Source: Pochonia chlamydosporia 170
Taxonomy: Eukaryota; Ascomycota; Sordariomycetes; Hypocreales; Clavicipitaceae
Direction of reading: 5' to 3'
NCBI RefSeq assembly: GCF_001653235.2
Contig: NC_035794.1
Span: 1,302,001 to 1,366,000 of the forward strand
DNA: 64,000 nucleotides
Below, piece by piece: positions 55,165 to 64,000 of this stretch (position 1 is the first letter of the stretch; the number at the start of each line of letters is the position of its first letter). Both the position numbers and the translations under genes were made by a program. Below the pieces are notes generated by a model. That model was not told where the DNA came from and did no database searches. It worked only from the letters and a program-made list of their open reading frames with translations.

Positions 55165-57170
55165 ATGGCTCCCAGAGATACCCGCCCTTCCAAGGCATTC
55201 GTAAACATTCCTAGCCAACCCCCCTCGCGGCTTTACACCCATGCCGCCACGATTGATGGCTCACACCGGTTGGTGTTTACGGCAGGCCATTGGGGTATGA
55301 AGGACGAAAAATTCGCCCAGTCGCTTAAGCAGCAAGTAGAAGACTCACTTCAAAGCCTGGAGGAGTCACTTCGTGCGGCTGGTGCCACTACACAAGACAT
55401 TGTGAAACTCACCTTCTACGTGGTTGGGTGGCCATGGACTGAGACAGAGGCCCTTGTTGAGCCCTGGATGAAGTTACTCGCCGACAAGAATGGGAATAAT
55501 CACAAACCACCTTCAGTTGTGGTGCCTGTGCCGAAGCTGGCTCACCCGGACGCAAAGTTTGAAGTCGACGCAATTGCTGCTGTTGGCGGATCATCTCAGC
55601 CGTTCGATTATTCTCTGCGCAAAGCTATACTGCCGAAACAAATCTCTGAGGTAGATGTAGTTGTGGTTGGCGCTGGGTTCAGTGGCACACAGGCCGCCCA
55701 CGACCTTTCCACGGCCGGCCTCAACGTTGCGCTTTTGGAAGCCACTCATCGTGTAGGTGGACGAAGCAAAACAATCCAGTTGGCTAGCGGACCGGGTCGA
55801 GTCGAACTCGGCGCAACGTGGATCAACCAGTACACGCAACCCAAGATCTATGCCACTGCTAAAAGGCTGGGTCTTACTATGATACAGCAGTACTTGGACG
55901 GACAGGGAGTTTTGCAAACGCTGGACGGCAAAGTATATCGATTCGGCAGCGGGGATAAAGTTGGTAGCAGTTTAGGGGTGCGTCTTCATACCTAATAACC
56001 GTGAAACAGTACTAACAGCCTCTTATAGCTTTCTGAAGCCGACGCCCAATCTTTTGCTGCGTTGATTGACGCAATAGATACGCACACGACGAAGAACACA
56101 CAAATCGATATCAACAATACGGCTAGGTTCCGTACAGAAAACGATGTTTCTGCGCTGGAGTGGACTAAGCAGAACAATCTCGGGACCTTTGCTTTGCAAA
56201 CTATCCGGAGCATCACAATTGCCATGGTTGGCCGGGAGCCTGACGAAGTTGGTATTCACTACTTGCTGGACTATATTAAGTCTGGGGGTGGGTTTACAAG
56301 CTTGTCCACTGATGATAGTGGAGGTTCGCAACAGCTCTTTATTCGTGAGGGTAAGTAATTCGTCAGTTGTCTCCAGCATACTTCCCATCAGACGCTAAGC
56401 CTCCAACAGGAACGTCAGCTATAGCTCACGGGCTCGCCGCTGAACTCAAGCCAGGTTCAGTAATTGTCAACTGCCCTGTTGATGAGATCGACCAGCATGG
56501 CTCCAAGGTAGTTGTAACAACCGCCACCGGATTCAAGTTCATGGCCAAAAAGGTAGTCGTTGCCATCCCGACGAACACGTATGGAAAGATTCACTTTACA
56601 CCCCCATTGCCAGATGCCAAGCGTGCGCTTGCAACTGAAACAAAACCCGGAGTCTATGCCAAAGTTCTCTTGACGTACGCAAAGCCTTGGTGGAGGGATA
56701 TTGGTCTGCTAGGCAAGTTCAGAAGTCAGATAGGACCGATTTGCTTCTCCTGGGAGGTCTCAAATTTTGAAGATCGAGCCTTCACTCTGGCTCTCTTCCT
56801 GGGCGGCGATCGGGCCGCTAAATGGTATGCCTTGTCGCCCCTTAAGCGTCAACACGCCGTCATCAATCATTTAGCAGAGCTTGTTGGTGAAGAAAATCGC
56901 CATCTGGCACTAGATGTGCTGGAATACAATGCTGGGGAGTGGGTGGAGGAAGAATGGATTGGCGGAGGTCCAACGTCAGCTATACCTCCTGGACTACTCT
57001 CAAAGTATGGTGAAGATCTTCGGGCTCCGTTCAAAAATGTTCATTTTGCTGGCGGTGAAACTGCGAGAGAGTGGAAAGGGTATCTTGAGGGTGCTCTTCG
57101 TGCTGGCAGTCGTGCTGCAGAGGAGGTGCTGGTTGAGTTTGGCATCAAGAACGGAAGCACCAAATTATAG
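55165..57170 (+). CDS. RidA-like domain fused to flavin amine oxidase
   Basis: Exons 55165-55977, 56029-56350 and 56410-57170, 631 aa. Residues 1-145 are a RidA/YjgF-type domain (LVFTAGHWGM, LEESLRAAGATTQDIVKLTF, KFEVDAIAAVGG). Then a monoamine-oxidase fold: FAD site VDVVVVGAGFSG (GAGFSG 169-174), GGRSKT, ELGATWIN, and near the end HFAGGETAREWKGYLEGAL. It oxidises an amine to an imine, with H2O2; the imine hydrolyses to aldehyde or ketone and ammonia. The same two-domain layout is known in aminopolyol amine oxidase of fumonisin-degrading Exophiala. The RidA catalytic Arg seems to be Lys124, so the front domain may not be an active imine deaminase. Introns of 51 and 59 nt are in phase. No peroxisomal signal (ends STKL). 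Confidence 0.93.
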
Positions 57171-57964
57171 AGAAAGGGAAACAGGCTTATTTCCCCAGAA
57201 TGGGTGGAGGACAAGTGCTACATGGCTTAATTAGAGCAGTGCTAAGTTCAAGAGATTTGGTTTTATGGAGTTTGAAGATGCTTGTTCAACGAATGACATG
57301 AAAGCGAAGATTGATTGAACCCGGCTGTATGATTGTATATTGCCTGTTGATCCCATCTCCAGTAGATTGAAGTCAGGATGCGAAGTTGTGAGTGGAATGG
57401 TTCTTTTACAGCACATGTTTCCATCTGTGAGACTACATATCACCATGTCCAAGTATGCAAACATTAGACTTGAGTATTATGGACGCTTCAATTATTGTCC
57501 AATATGTACCTCTCCCCACGTTCTGGTTGGCACCAAGACCCATTTCCCCATTTCCCCAGACCCGATAACTTCCTCACCCTCCATGCCGGAAGTTTCAACT
57601 CAGCCGACTTTGTCTCACTACCGCCCGACTGTACAATTCTCACTTTTGCAGGTTAACAATAGACAAAATCACGTTGAGTGCCGAGTTGTGTCAAAATGCG
57701 AGGTCGGCACACGGCATTCGGCACTCGGCGCCTTCTGGTGGTGGCGCACCAAGTATAGTTGAACTATCGTTTGGCCACCAGACCTCGCGTGCCAAAAATC
57801 CGGGGAAACCAGGAATCTGGGGAACCTGGTCTTAGATTATGAACGACATTACTGCTATCAAGGCAGTTTTGTCGTTCTTATAATTCGCCGAGTATCCCTT
57901 CTCCTCTTGTGTTGTCAATAACTCCACAGCTACCATTGCGAAGTTTGCTTTCCAGCAAGTGAAC
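57171..57964. other. intergenic, permease promoter
   Basis: 794 bp. It contains a cluster of CGGCA/TCGG half-sites near 57695-57735 (GTCGGCAC, TTCGGCAC, CTCGGCGC) that could be Zn2Cys6 sites. No gene seen. Confidence 0.45.
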
Positions 57965-59550
57965 ATGAGCGAAATCAAGACAGCAAAGAATGATGCCGCC
58001 CTGGCACCTTCAGTGATAAGCGCTGAGGGCACCGATTCGAAGGTCATGGTCGAAGACTGTGTTATCAGACCAAAAGTGCACTTCAGCTTACTCAGTGCAA
58101 TCGGTGTGCAATACTCTGTCACAAGTGCCCCGGTCGCTATAGGAACATACCTGTCTCTGGCTATTGGACTTGGAGGATCTCCAGCTTACTTCTGGGGCTT
58201 CTTCATGGTTGGATTCTTCCAGTTGGCTGTTTGTCTAGCTACTGCTGAACTGGCATCTGCGATTCCTCACTCTTCTGGTCAGTAACCTCCAACTCTCTGT
58301 CGGCCATTGAGAATAAGGAATGAACGAATTAACTTTCTCTAGGGCCCGCATATTGGGTTACGGCTCTAGCAAGCCCTCACTACTCTCGCACCTTGGGCTA
58401 TATCATGGGCTGGCTAACCAACGCTGGATGGTTCTTCATCAGCGCGGCCTCTTGCCTCTATCCGGCACAAATTACCATGGGACTCATAGAAACTGCACAC
58501 CCAGATTTCGTGGCTAAGCCGTGGCAAACTTATCTTGTATACATGGCTTTCGCACTATTGTTCCTCACTATCAACCTGCCGAAGATCTTCAAAACTGTCA
58601 ACTGGCTCCTGAAGGCAGTTGTGTTTGCCGTCAACGGCACCGCCATCTATTTATTCATCGGTCTACTCGTTCGAGCGAAACCCAAACAATCAGCTCATTT
58701 CGTCTTTGTCGAATTTTCCAACCATTCGGGCTGGTCCTCCAATGGTGCCGTCTTCTTTCTCGCCCTCTTGCCTGCAATATCCTGTTTGTCCGCTTTCGAC
58801 AACGTCACACACCTGACAGATGAGCTGGAGAATCCCAAGAAGCAAGTCCCGCAAGTTCTCTTGGGATCCTTCCTCATGAGCTACTTGACCGCCCTGCCTA
58901 TGATCATTGTGTATCAGTTCTGCAATGTCGATCCAGAGAGCTTGCTGGAACCGGCTGGCGGTCAGCCAATTATTCAACTAATGCAGAATGCGTTCCGCTC
59001 CTTTCCCATGTCAGCAGTTGGAGCAAGCCTCATATTGTTTTGTTTCTTTGTAGCGGGCGCATCTGCTTTAATTAGTTGGTCAAGACTCTACTGGTCGTTC
59101 TCACGAGAGGGAGCACTTCCTCTCTCTGGAACCATGTCCAAGCTATCCTCTCATGACGCCTTGCCAATTAATGCTCTGTGCTGGAACACATTCTTGGTTC
59201 TGGCAATTGGCACTATCAGTATTGGATCTACAACAGCAATGAATGCACTTCTGGGAGCGGCAAATTTGTGCATTATATCTGCATTCATTGCTGCATTTGG
59301 GCTTACACTGTACCGAGGCCGAAAAGTACTCGATCCGGAACGATGGATGAATCTAGGACGTTGGGGTGATGTCATCTTTTGGTTGTCCATGCTGTGGCTG
59401 ATACTCATCTGTGTCATGCTATGCATGCCGCTCTATCTTCCTGTGACTCTTGAGACGATGAATTGGACGTCAGTTGTATATGTTGGTGTCATTTTCCTTT
59501 CGGCGGTTTACTGGTTCGCAGTCTATTCGAGGAAGAATCTCGACACATGA
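57965..59550 (+). CDS. amino acid/amine permease (APC superfamily)
   Basis: Exons 57965-58277 and 58343-59550, 506 aa; 65-nt intron at HSSG/PAYWVTALAS. A plasma-membrane transporter with hydrophobic helices throughout: FSLLSAIGVQYSVTSAPVAI, the conserved ELASAIPHSSGPAYW, YIMGWLTNAGWFF, FDNVTHLTDELENPKKQVPQ (APC signature with E and P) and a C-terminal SVVYVGVIFLSAVYWFAVYS. Sequence style is that of fungal choline/GABA/polyamine permeases (Hnm1/Uga4-like), so amines are the favoured cargo. It faces away from the amine oxidase, with both genes on the plus strand, and supports a joint role in uptake and oxidation. An in-frame GTG AAC precedes the ATG. Confidence 0.92.
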
Positions 59551-60758
59551 AGAGAGGCTGTTTCTAGCGGAGCCAGGAGGAACTGTAATCAATACCGGCT
59601 ATTCAACGAAGTGGAACATTCTAAGAAGACCAAGGCAACTGAACCTAAGTGTATTATTGCTTGACTCATGTTATTCAGCCTCAGTGATTCCAGCGCGGTT
59701 AGTTTTATTGCGAGCCACGTGGCCATGGAAACGCTAGGGCACGAATCCGGCCACTTCACCGATAGAAAACACATCTAATACTGAAAATAAGGAAGAGAAA
59801 GATTGATATGTACCCGAGGACGAGTAGAGTCCCTGTGTTTTCACGTTGGCTTTCTAACAGACCTCTCTGACAAGATACCGGCACTGCGGTCTTCTCTTTA
59901 CCTTGTCACTTGTAAAACAAACCCTGTTGCCTTCCTGCCACATAATGAATGCGTATTCTGTATCCCCAGTATTGCGATTTGATTCGGAATCCGGCCCAAC
60001 GCCGGGCAATAGTTCTGCCAGACAAAATTAGCCAAAATTTTTAACATGTGGTAAAGCGCCACTGGTCTATACCGCTAGTCACTTTGACAAATACGATGAC
60101 GATGGGAATGCCCACGAGGAAACAACCGATGCTGTTACATTTGCCGTTCTGCCTTGGACTCTCCTATTGGAAGGTTTAGTAGACGCTTATGGCGGCTAAT
60201 TGTTAATATCATTTCAAGTAACACGACCACCAGGCCATTTGACCCCCAAAATGAAACACTCCATTGCCACAGAGAGATCGTACGACGTATTTTCCACTGA
60301 GAAGGACGAGCGAGCAGATGAGGACGTGAAGCGTAAAAGCATAATATGCACTAGCCTGTGATGGCAATATTTGCGGTAAGATGGATACTCTACGAAATAC
60401 GGAACACGAACATAATAATGGTAACTAACAATACTTTGGGACCATTTGTTGGATCATCCAAATCCACTAGCTTGGCAGCTCTACACCACAACTACTAATA
60501 CGATGTACGTAAGTCTACGAGTGATGAATTTATTCAGCGATATCCTACAAGGCGCACACCACACTTTCATCACTCGGCCCTTTCTCGTGTATCGTAATGA
60601 CCTAGATGTCATTTTACCCGATCAACCAGGATATTCATTCCAAAGCACAGTTTCCATTGCCATGCGTCTGTATATAAAAGCACAATATCCAACGCAAACC
60701 ATTGAGTCTCCAAATGCCAAAGCCATCTATATCTCATACATCCGAACAATATTCAAAT
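59551..60758. other. intergenic with coding-like debris
   Basis: Contains the plus-strand open fragments described at 60032-60199 and 60250-60360. Otherwise nothing that I can support. Confidence 0.4.
60032..60360 (+). pseudogene. coding-like relic, unknown protein
   Basis: One frame is open from 60032 to the TAA at 60197 and reads like protein (PKFLTCGKAPLVYTASHFDK, YDDDGNAHEETTDAV, TFAVLPWTLLLEGLVDAYGG). A second, 36-codon frame starts at the ATG at 60250 (MKHSIATERSYDVFSTEKDE, RADEDVKRKS). They may be two exons of one broken gene. I do not recognise a family, and chance cannot be excluded. Confidence 0.3.
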
Positions 60759-61035
60759 ATGCAGTTTCTTACGCTCCTCACCACTGCTGCGATAGCACTG
60801 GGTGCTGCTGCTACCCCAACGGCCGGACAAGACCGCGGAGTATCGCCCAATGTCGTTTATACCTGCGACGACAATTACCCTCCATCCTATTGCCCAATTA
60901 AATGTGCTGCGGGCAGTCCGAATATAAATTGCAACAGGTCTTATGTACGTTTCTTGTTTAGCTTGTGGTGACTTTGTACTGAGTGATGTATAGTGTGCTG
61001 GAACTGTCTGCGTTTGCGACTGCCACTATGGCTGA
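60759..61035 (+). CDS. small secreted peptide with eight cysteines
   Basis: Exons 60759-60944 and 60994-61035, 75 aa. Signal peptide MQFLTLLTTAAIALGAAATP, then a mature peptide with eight Cys: VVYTCDDNYPPSYCPIKCAA, SPNINCNRSY, CAGTVCVCDCHYG. The 49-nt intron has a GTACGT donor and joins SY/CAG in phase, so the last four cysteines are on exon 2, which is only 14 codons. Up to four disulfides. It has the look of an effector or antimicrobial peptide but matches no family I know. An upstream in-frame ATG (60702) exists, but the inner one gives a proper signal peptide. Confidence 0.72.
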
Positions 61036-61537
61036 ACGTGCGTTACAAATAAAGTACTCACACACATTGAGAGTGCATGTTTGCAGCTTCGACAGCGAGA
61101 AGAACAAGATGAATTACGTGTTATAAAGTAAGGTAGAATGGTAACTATAATTCTCATTATAGTTAGCACTTTACACGTCTTAGGTCTTATAGAGTCTCAA
61201 TACGATGTAACTTCCAAATAAAATGTGTTCTTCTTATGCTACGTATGTATTCATCTTACTCTCGGCCGTTTCCCGCAAGCTTGGACGGCAAATTCAATAG
61301 TTTTATGCACTTGTTTAGTTGATAAAGCACATTAGACCAATCGCATAAAATGCGCAAGGCCGGGGTGCCGGCGAAGTACTACCTTCTGTTGGTTCTCATG
61401 TTCTGTTGCATATATAGCTGCAGCTCATCCCGGGAAAATTTGAAGTTGTAACATGACATACTCAAAGGTCAACAATCAACATTTATTTACCTCGGAGAAA
61501 TCACTTCCCGTCCTCCCACAGGGATAATTCGCCCAGC
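61036..61537. other. intergenic
   Basis: No gene seen. CCTCGG at 61490-61495 lies 43 bp before the next start codon. Confidence 0.45.
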
Positions 61538-62413
61538 ATGTTTATCATCATCAGCTCTGTCACAGTCGCTCTATTTGCCGCACACAAGCTCTTAGGCGTC
61601 CGTTTTATCCATTCCTGGGTATGGACATGCAAAAGTCGAACAAATACTTCGCGGCAATTACGTTTTGAAAGACTACAACGCTATTCTGTCGCACCTGCGG
61701 ACAGAAAATCGTCCTCATATCGACCAACATCCGTCGATGTCATCACCTATGACTTCACACCAAGTGTTACCAATCCAGGGACTGTTATTGTGGAGGCACC
61801 ACCCGGAAGTCACTGGGAGTGTCCACTGCACTTACATTTAACTGAGGGTGGCTGTAATACCTTCAGAGTCGTCAAGGGTGAATGGATGATCGGCCCATTG
61901 GTCCGCATACCATGCAGCGATGGACTACCAGTCTACACCACCGAGTCAATCAAAACATGGACGTGGTTGTCTCCCAGATACAGGCTGAAAGATACGCCTC
62001 AGTCGATAGAGGTAACTGGATCCGTGGGCGCAAGACGAGCTGATCACATGCTATGTAGCATGGTACAGGATGCCGAGACATACTTCAGCCTCGATCAAAC
62101 TCCGCCATGGGTGAAGATGGCATATGGGATATTGTGCTTGGTGCCAAAAGTCCGAGAGTGGGTGGTTACCAAGGTTTTATGGATTCAGCTGCGAGCAGCG
62201 TTTCGGCAGTACGATATCCTAGAGTATAGAGGAAGAATCAACATCCCCTGTTTGATGTATACCACGGAACCAATCGATCGGTTTGAACGTTGGAGTGAGG
62301 TGGCGATTGCGAAAGCGTACTTATGGTGGAACGAATGGTTGGCAAGGTTTATTTTTGGCATGAGGAGTCGGTATCCGGAGTATGAGCCCAGCTATGGGGT
62401 CAAAGAGCTGTAA
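61538..62413 (+). CDS. cupin-like protein with N-terminal anchor, unknown
   Basis: Intronless, 291 aa. A short N-terminal hydrophobic stretch (MFIIISSVTVALFAAHKLL) is a signal anchor or signal peptide. The middle (PSVTNPGTVIVEAPPGSHWE, CPLHLHLTEGGCNTFRVV, KGEWMIGPLVRIP) has the look of a cupin: HLH and a following Glu in the beta-strand-rich part could bind a metal. The C-terminal third is helical and aromatic (YLWWNEWLARFIFGMRSRYP). I cannot name a family. Such anchored cupin-like proteins occur near fungal metabolic clusters, so it may be the right-hand member of the amine cluster, 2 kb beyond the permease, but a non-coding gap and debris lie between. Confidence 0.7.
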   Translation: MFIIISSVTVALFAAHKLLGVRFIHSWVWTCKSRTNTSRQLRFERLQRYSVAPADRKSSSYRPTSVDVITYDFTPSVTNPGTVIVEAPPGSHWECPLHLHLTEGGCNTFRVVKGEWMIGPLVRIPCSDGLPVYTTESIKTWTWLSPRYRLKDTPQSIEVTGSVGARRADHMLCSMVQDAETYFSLDQTPPWVKMAYGILCLVPKVREWVVTKVLWIQLRAAFRQYDILEYRGRINIPCLMYTTEPIDRFERWSEVAIAKAYLWWNEWLARFIFGMRSRYPEYEPSYGVKEL

Positions 62414-62883
62414 ATTTCGACATTGAATGTTAGAGGCAATGGAGAAGTGCAGAGAGACAATGACGGCGTAATAAAATGGTTAACTTTTCCCATTCAGGTG
62501 CTGGGGATGCAACTCTTAAGACGTAGTAGACCGTAACTGTAACTGCGATGATAGCTATATACCAGCAAAGTTTAACTTGCCGTGTAATTGTAGCCAAAGC
62601 ATACTCAACAAGTTATGCCAAGGCTCGAATTGACCAATGCTCCAGGTTCTGCTTGATAACCACATGCAACATCCAAGCCACGCCCTATCATAGACAAGCA
62701 CTAGTTAATAAAACAACGGCTGGATCCGCAACTTTCACAGTCATCAAATAGTTCCGAAACCGCTGGTGCCCGAAACCGTATCCATTCAACACCATTGAAA
62801 CATTCATAAATTTGCTTGTTTAATCGGCACATTATCAAGAGCAATCTCACCCGCAAAATAAAAGCCAACTCATAAAAATCACC
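62414..62883. other. intergenic
   Basis: No gene seen; 3' flank of the cupin-like gene and promoter of the acetyltransferase gene. Confidence 0.45.
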
Positions 62884-63405
62884 ATGTCGCTGCCTTCCGA
62901 GCCGCGCAATTGGACCCGCGAGGAGTTCCTCATCTCCACTGACAAATCTCTCATCTCCATCGCAACCCTTAACGCCGTCTTTGATCAAGATTACATGTAC
63001 TGGACAACATCTTTTCCCGAGGAAGTCCTTCAAAAAATTGTAGACGCATCATTTTGCTTTGGTCTCTACAGAGCTAGACAACAAGATATCACGGGGGACG
63101 AGACCGTCACGCCAGAACAGATTGGGTTCGCTCGGCTTGCAACTGATCATGTCACGTTTGCGTACTTGACGGATCTGTATGTTCTGCCTGAGTATCAGGG
63201 CCGCGGTTTAGGTGGCTGGATGATTGACTGCATAGAGGAGGTGATGACGCCTTTGCCGTACTTGAGGTGGTTCACGTTGCGCACTTCAATGCCTAAGAGC
63301 AAGGAGGCTTATGAGAAGAGACTGGGCATGTTTGTGCTGGATCAGGGGGATGTCACGAAGGGTGCGGTCATGATGGGGAAGAAGGGCAAGGGGAACTGTG
63401 TGTGA
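62884..63405 (+). CDS. GNAT-family N-acetyltransferase
   Basis: Intronless, 173 aa. Standard GNAT fold: N-terminal DKSLISIATLNAVF, strands with IGFARLATDHVTFAYLTDLY, and motif A for acetyl-CoA, VLPEYQGRGLGGWMID. The C-terminus has YLRWFTLRTSMPKSKEAYEK and RLGMFV. The family acetylates small amines or protein N-termini; here the acceptor is unknown, but an amine-modifying enzyme near an amine cluster is notable. The start opens MSLPSEPRNW, about 120 nt after an AT-rich leader. Confidence 0.88.
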   Translation: MSLPSEPRNWTREEFLISTDKSLISIATLNAVFDQDYMYWTTSFPEEVLQKIVDASFCFGLYRARQQDITGDETVTPEQIGFARLATDHVTFAYLTDLYVLPEYQGRGLGGWMIDCIEEVMTPLPYLRWFTLRTSMPKSKEAYEKRLGMFVLDQGDVTKGAVMMGKKGKGNCV

Positions 63406-64000
63406 CATGAGTCTGGTGTTTTGGGATTTTCTTTCTGGCTTGTTGAAAGTTGGCTGCATTCGAGCGCTTTGGGAAGTTGTGACGGTGCGGTATTGGTATC
63501 GACACTACATATTGGCTGTGTATTTGATGTTTTGATGTTGTCCCGTCACCAGAGCCGAAGATGTTGATGCCATTGAATTCAATGTGATGTGATCAATTGA
63601 TGCCCGCCGACCGTCATGCAACTCTGACAGAATTCGGGTAATAATTGCATGGCATGCGACCCGAGAGAATCTCCGCAATCCCTCGCCACCTCCAAGCTTG
63701 TTGACATACATGTATCAGAAGGTCATGGCACGCAACCCTTTCTGGTAATTTGCGGTGTTGTGCGGAAAACCTGCAGGCAACTTGAGAGAAACGAGTGGAC
63801 GTTCCGAAGCAAGGATCGAAAGTCATCGCGGGCAAAGTCCACGGAGTGGTGATGAGCATGACAAATGGGGCCGTGATTTCAAAGCATCAGGAATGGTGAA
63901 GAACAAGCGCCACGACCAACAAGTGCGACAATCAACGGCTCCAAAAAATACAAATATCGGAAGACAACTAAACAAGCTATGTTATCTTCCCAAAGCGACA
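63406..64000. other. gene-free stretch at right edge
   Basis: Short open frames only. No supportable gene. Confidence 0.5.

Noticed and set aside
1..64000. CRISPR arrays, rRNA genes, origins
   Set aside because: No regularly spaced repeats and no rRNA signatures seen; not expected in fungal nuclear DNA of this kind.

Overview
The window is nuclear DNA of a filamentous ascomycete. Genes are spaced, carry short introns (about 45-110 nt, GTRNGT donors, TACTAAC/CTAAC-like branch points, YAG acceptors), and the housekeeping proteins (Fcf1, RFC, ERG2, Ies1, Pom34, NmrA) are of the Sordariomycete type. Hypocreales is my best guess for the order; that is inference from protein style only.

Positions 1-28.8 kb are mainly a conserved block: a Cys-rich single-pass membrane protein, a Derlin (ERAD), a small membrane protein, RFC clamp-loader subunit and FCF1 as a divergent pair, a Zn2Cys6 regulator, a 5 kb gene-free stretch leading to the nitrogen regulator NmrA, a convergent PTR2-type peptide transporter, ERG2 (sterol C-8 isomerase), IES1 (INO80 subunit) and POM34 (nuclear pore). 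The block ends at a tRNA-Gly(CCC).

Positions 28.8-43 kb look like accessory, AT-richer sequence. They hold small secreted proteins, a RING-type membrane ligase, membrane proteins of unknown role, an alpha/beta hydrolase, and a decayed NLR-like gene (nucleoside-phosphorylase domain joined to ankyrin repeats).

Positions 43-59.6 kb form what I read as a metabolic cluster with no polyketide, peptide or terpene backbone enzyme: Zn2Cys6 activator, short-chain dehydrogenase, cytochrome P450, zinc alcohol dehydrogenase, a membrane protein with an apparent in-frame stop, a PhyH-type dioxygenase, a RidA-like/flavin amine oxidase fusion and an amino-acid/amine permease. P450/ADH and dioxygenase/amine oxidase are divergent pairs. 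The simplest reading is uptake and oxidative breakdown (or detoxification) of an amine: permease imports it, the oxidase deaminates it, and the dehydrogenases, P450 and dioxygenase oxidise the carbon skeleton. The domain layout of the oxidase is like that of the aminopolyol amine oxidase known from fumonisin-degrading Exophiala, which makes a long-chain amine a reasonable but unproven substrate.

Positions 59.6-64 kb hold coding-like debris, a small Cys-rich secreted protein, a cupin-like protein with an N-terminal anchor and a GNAT acetyltransferase. All exon models were spliced by eye and checked for reading phase; none is transcript-supported.
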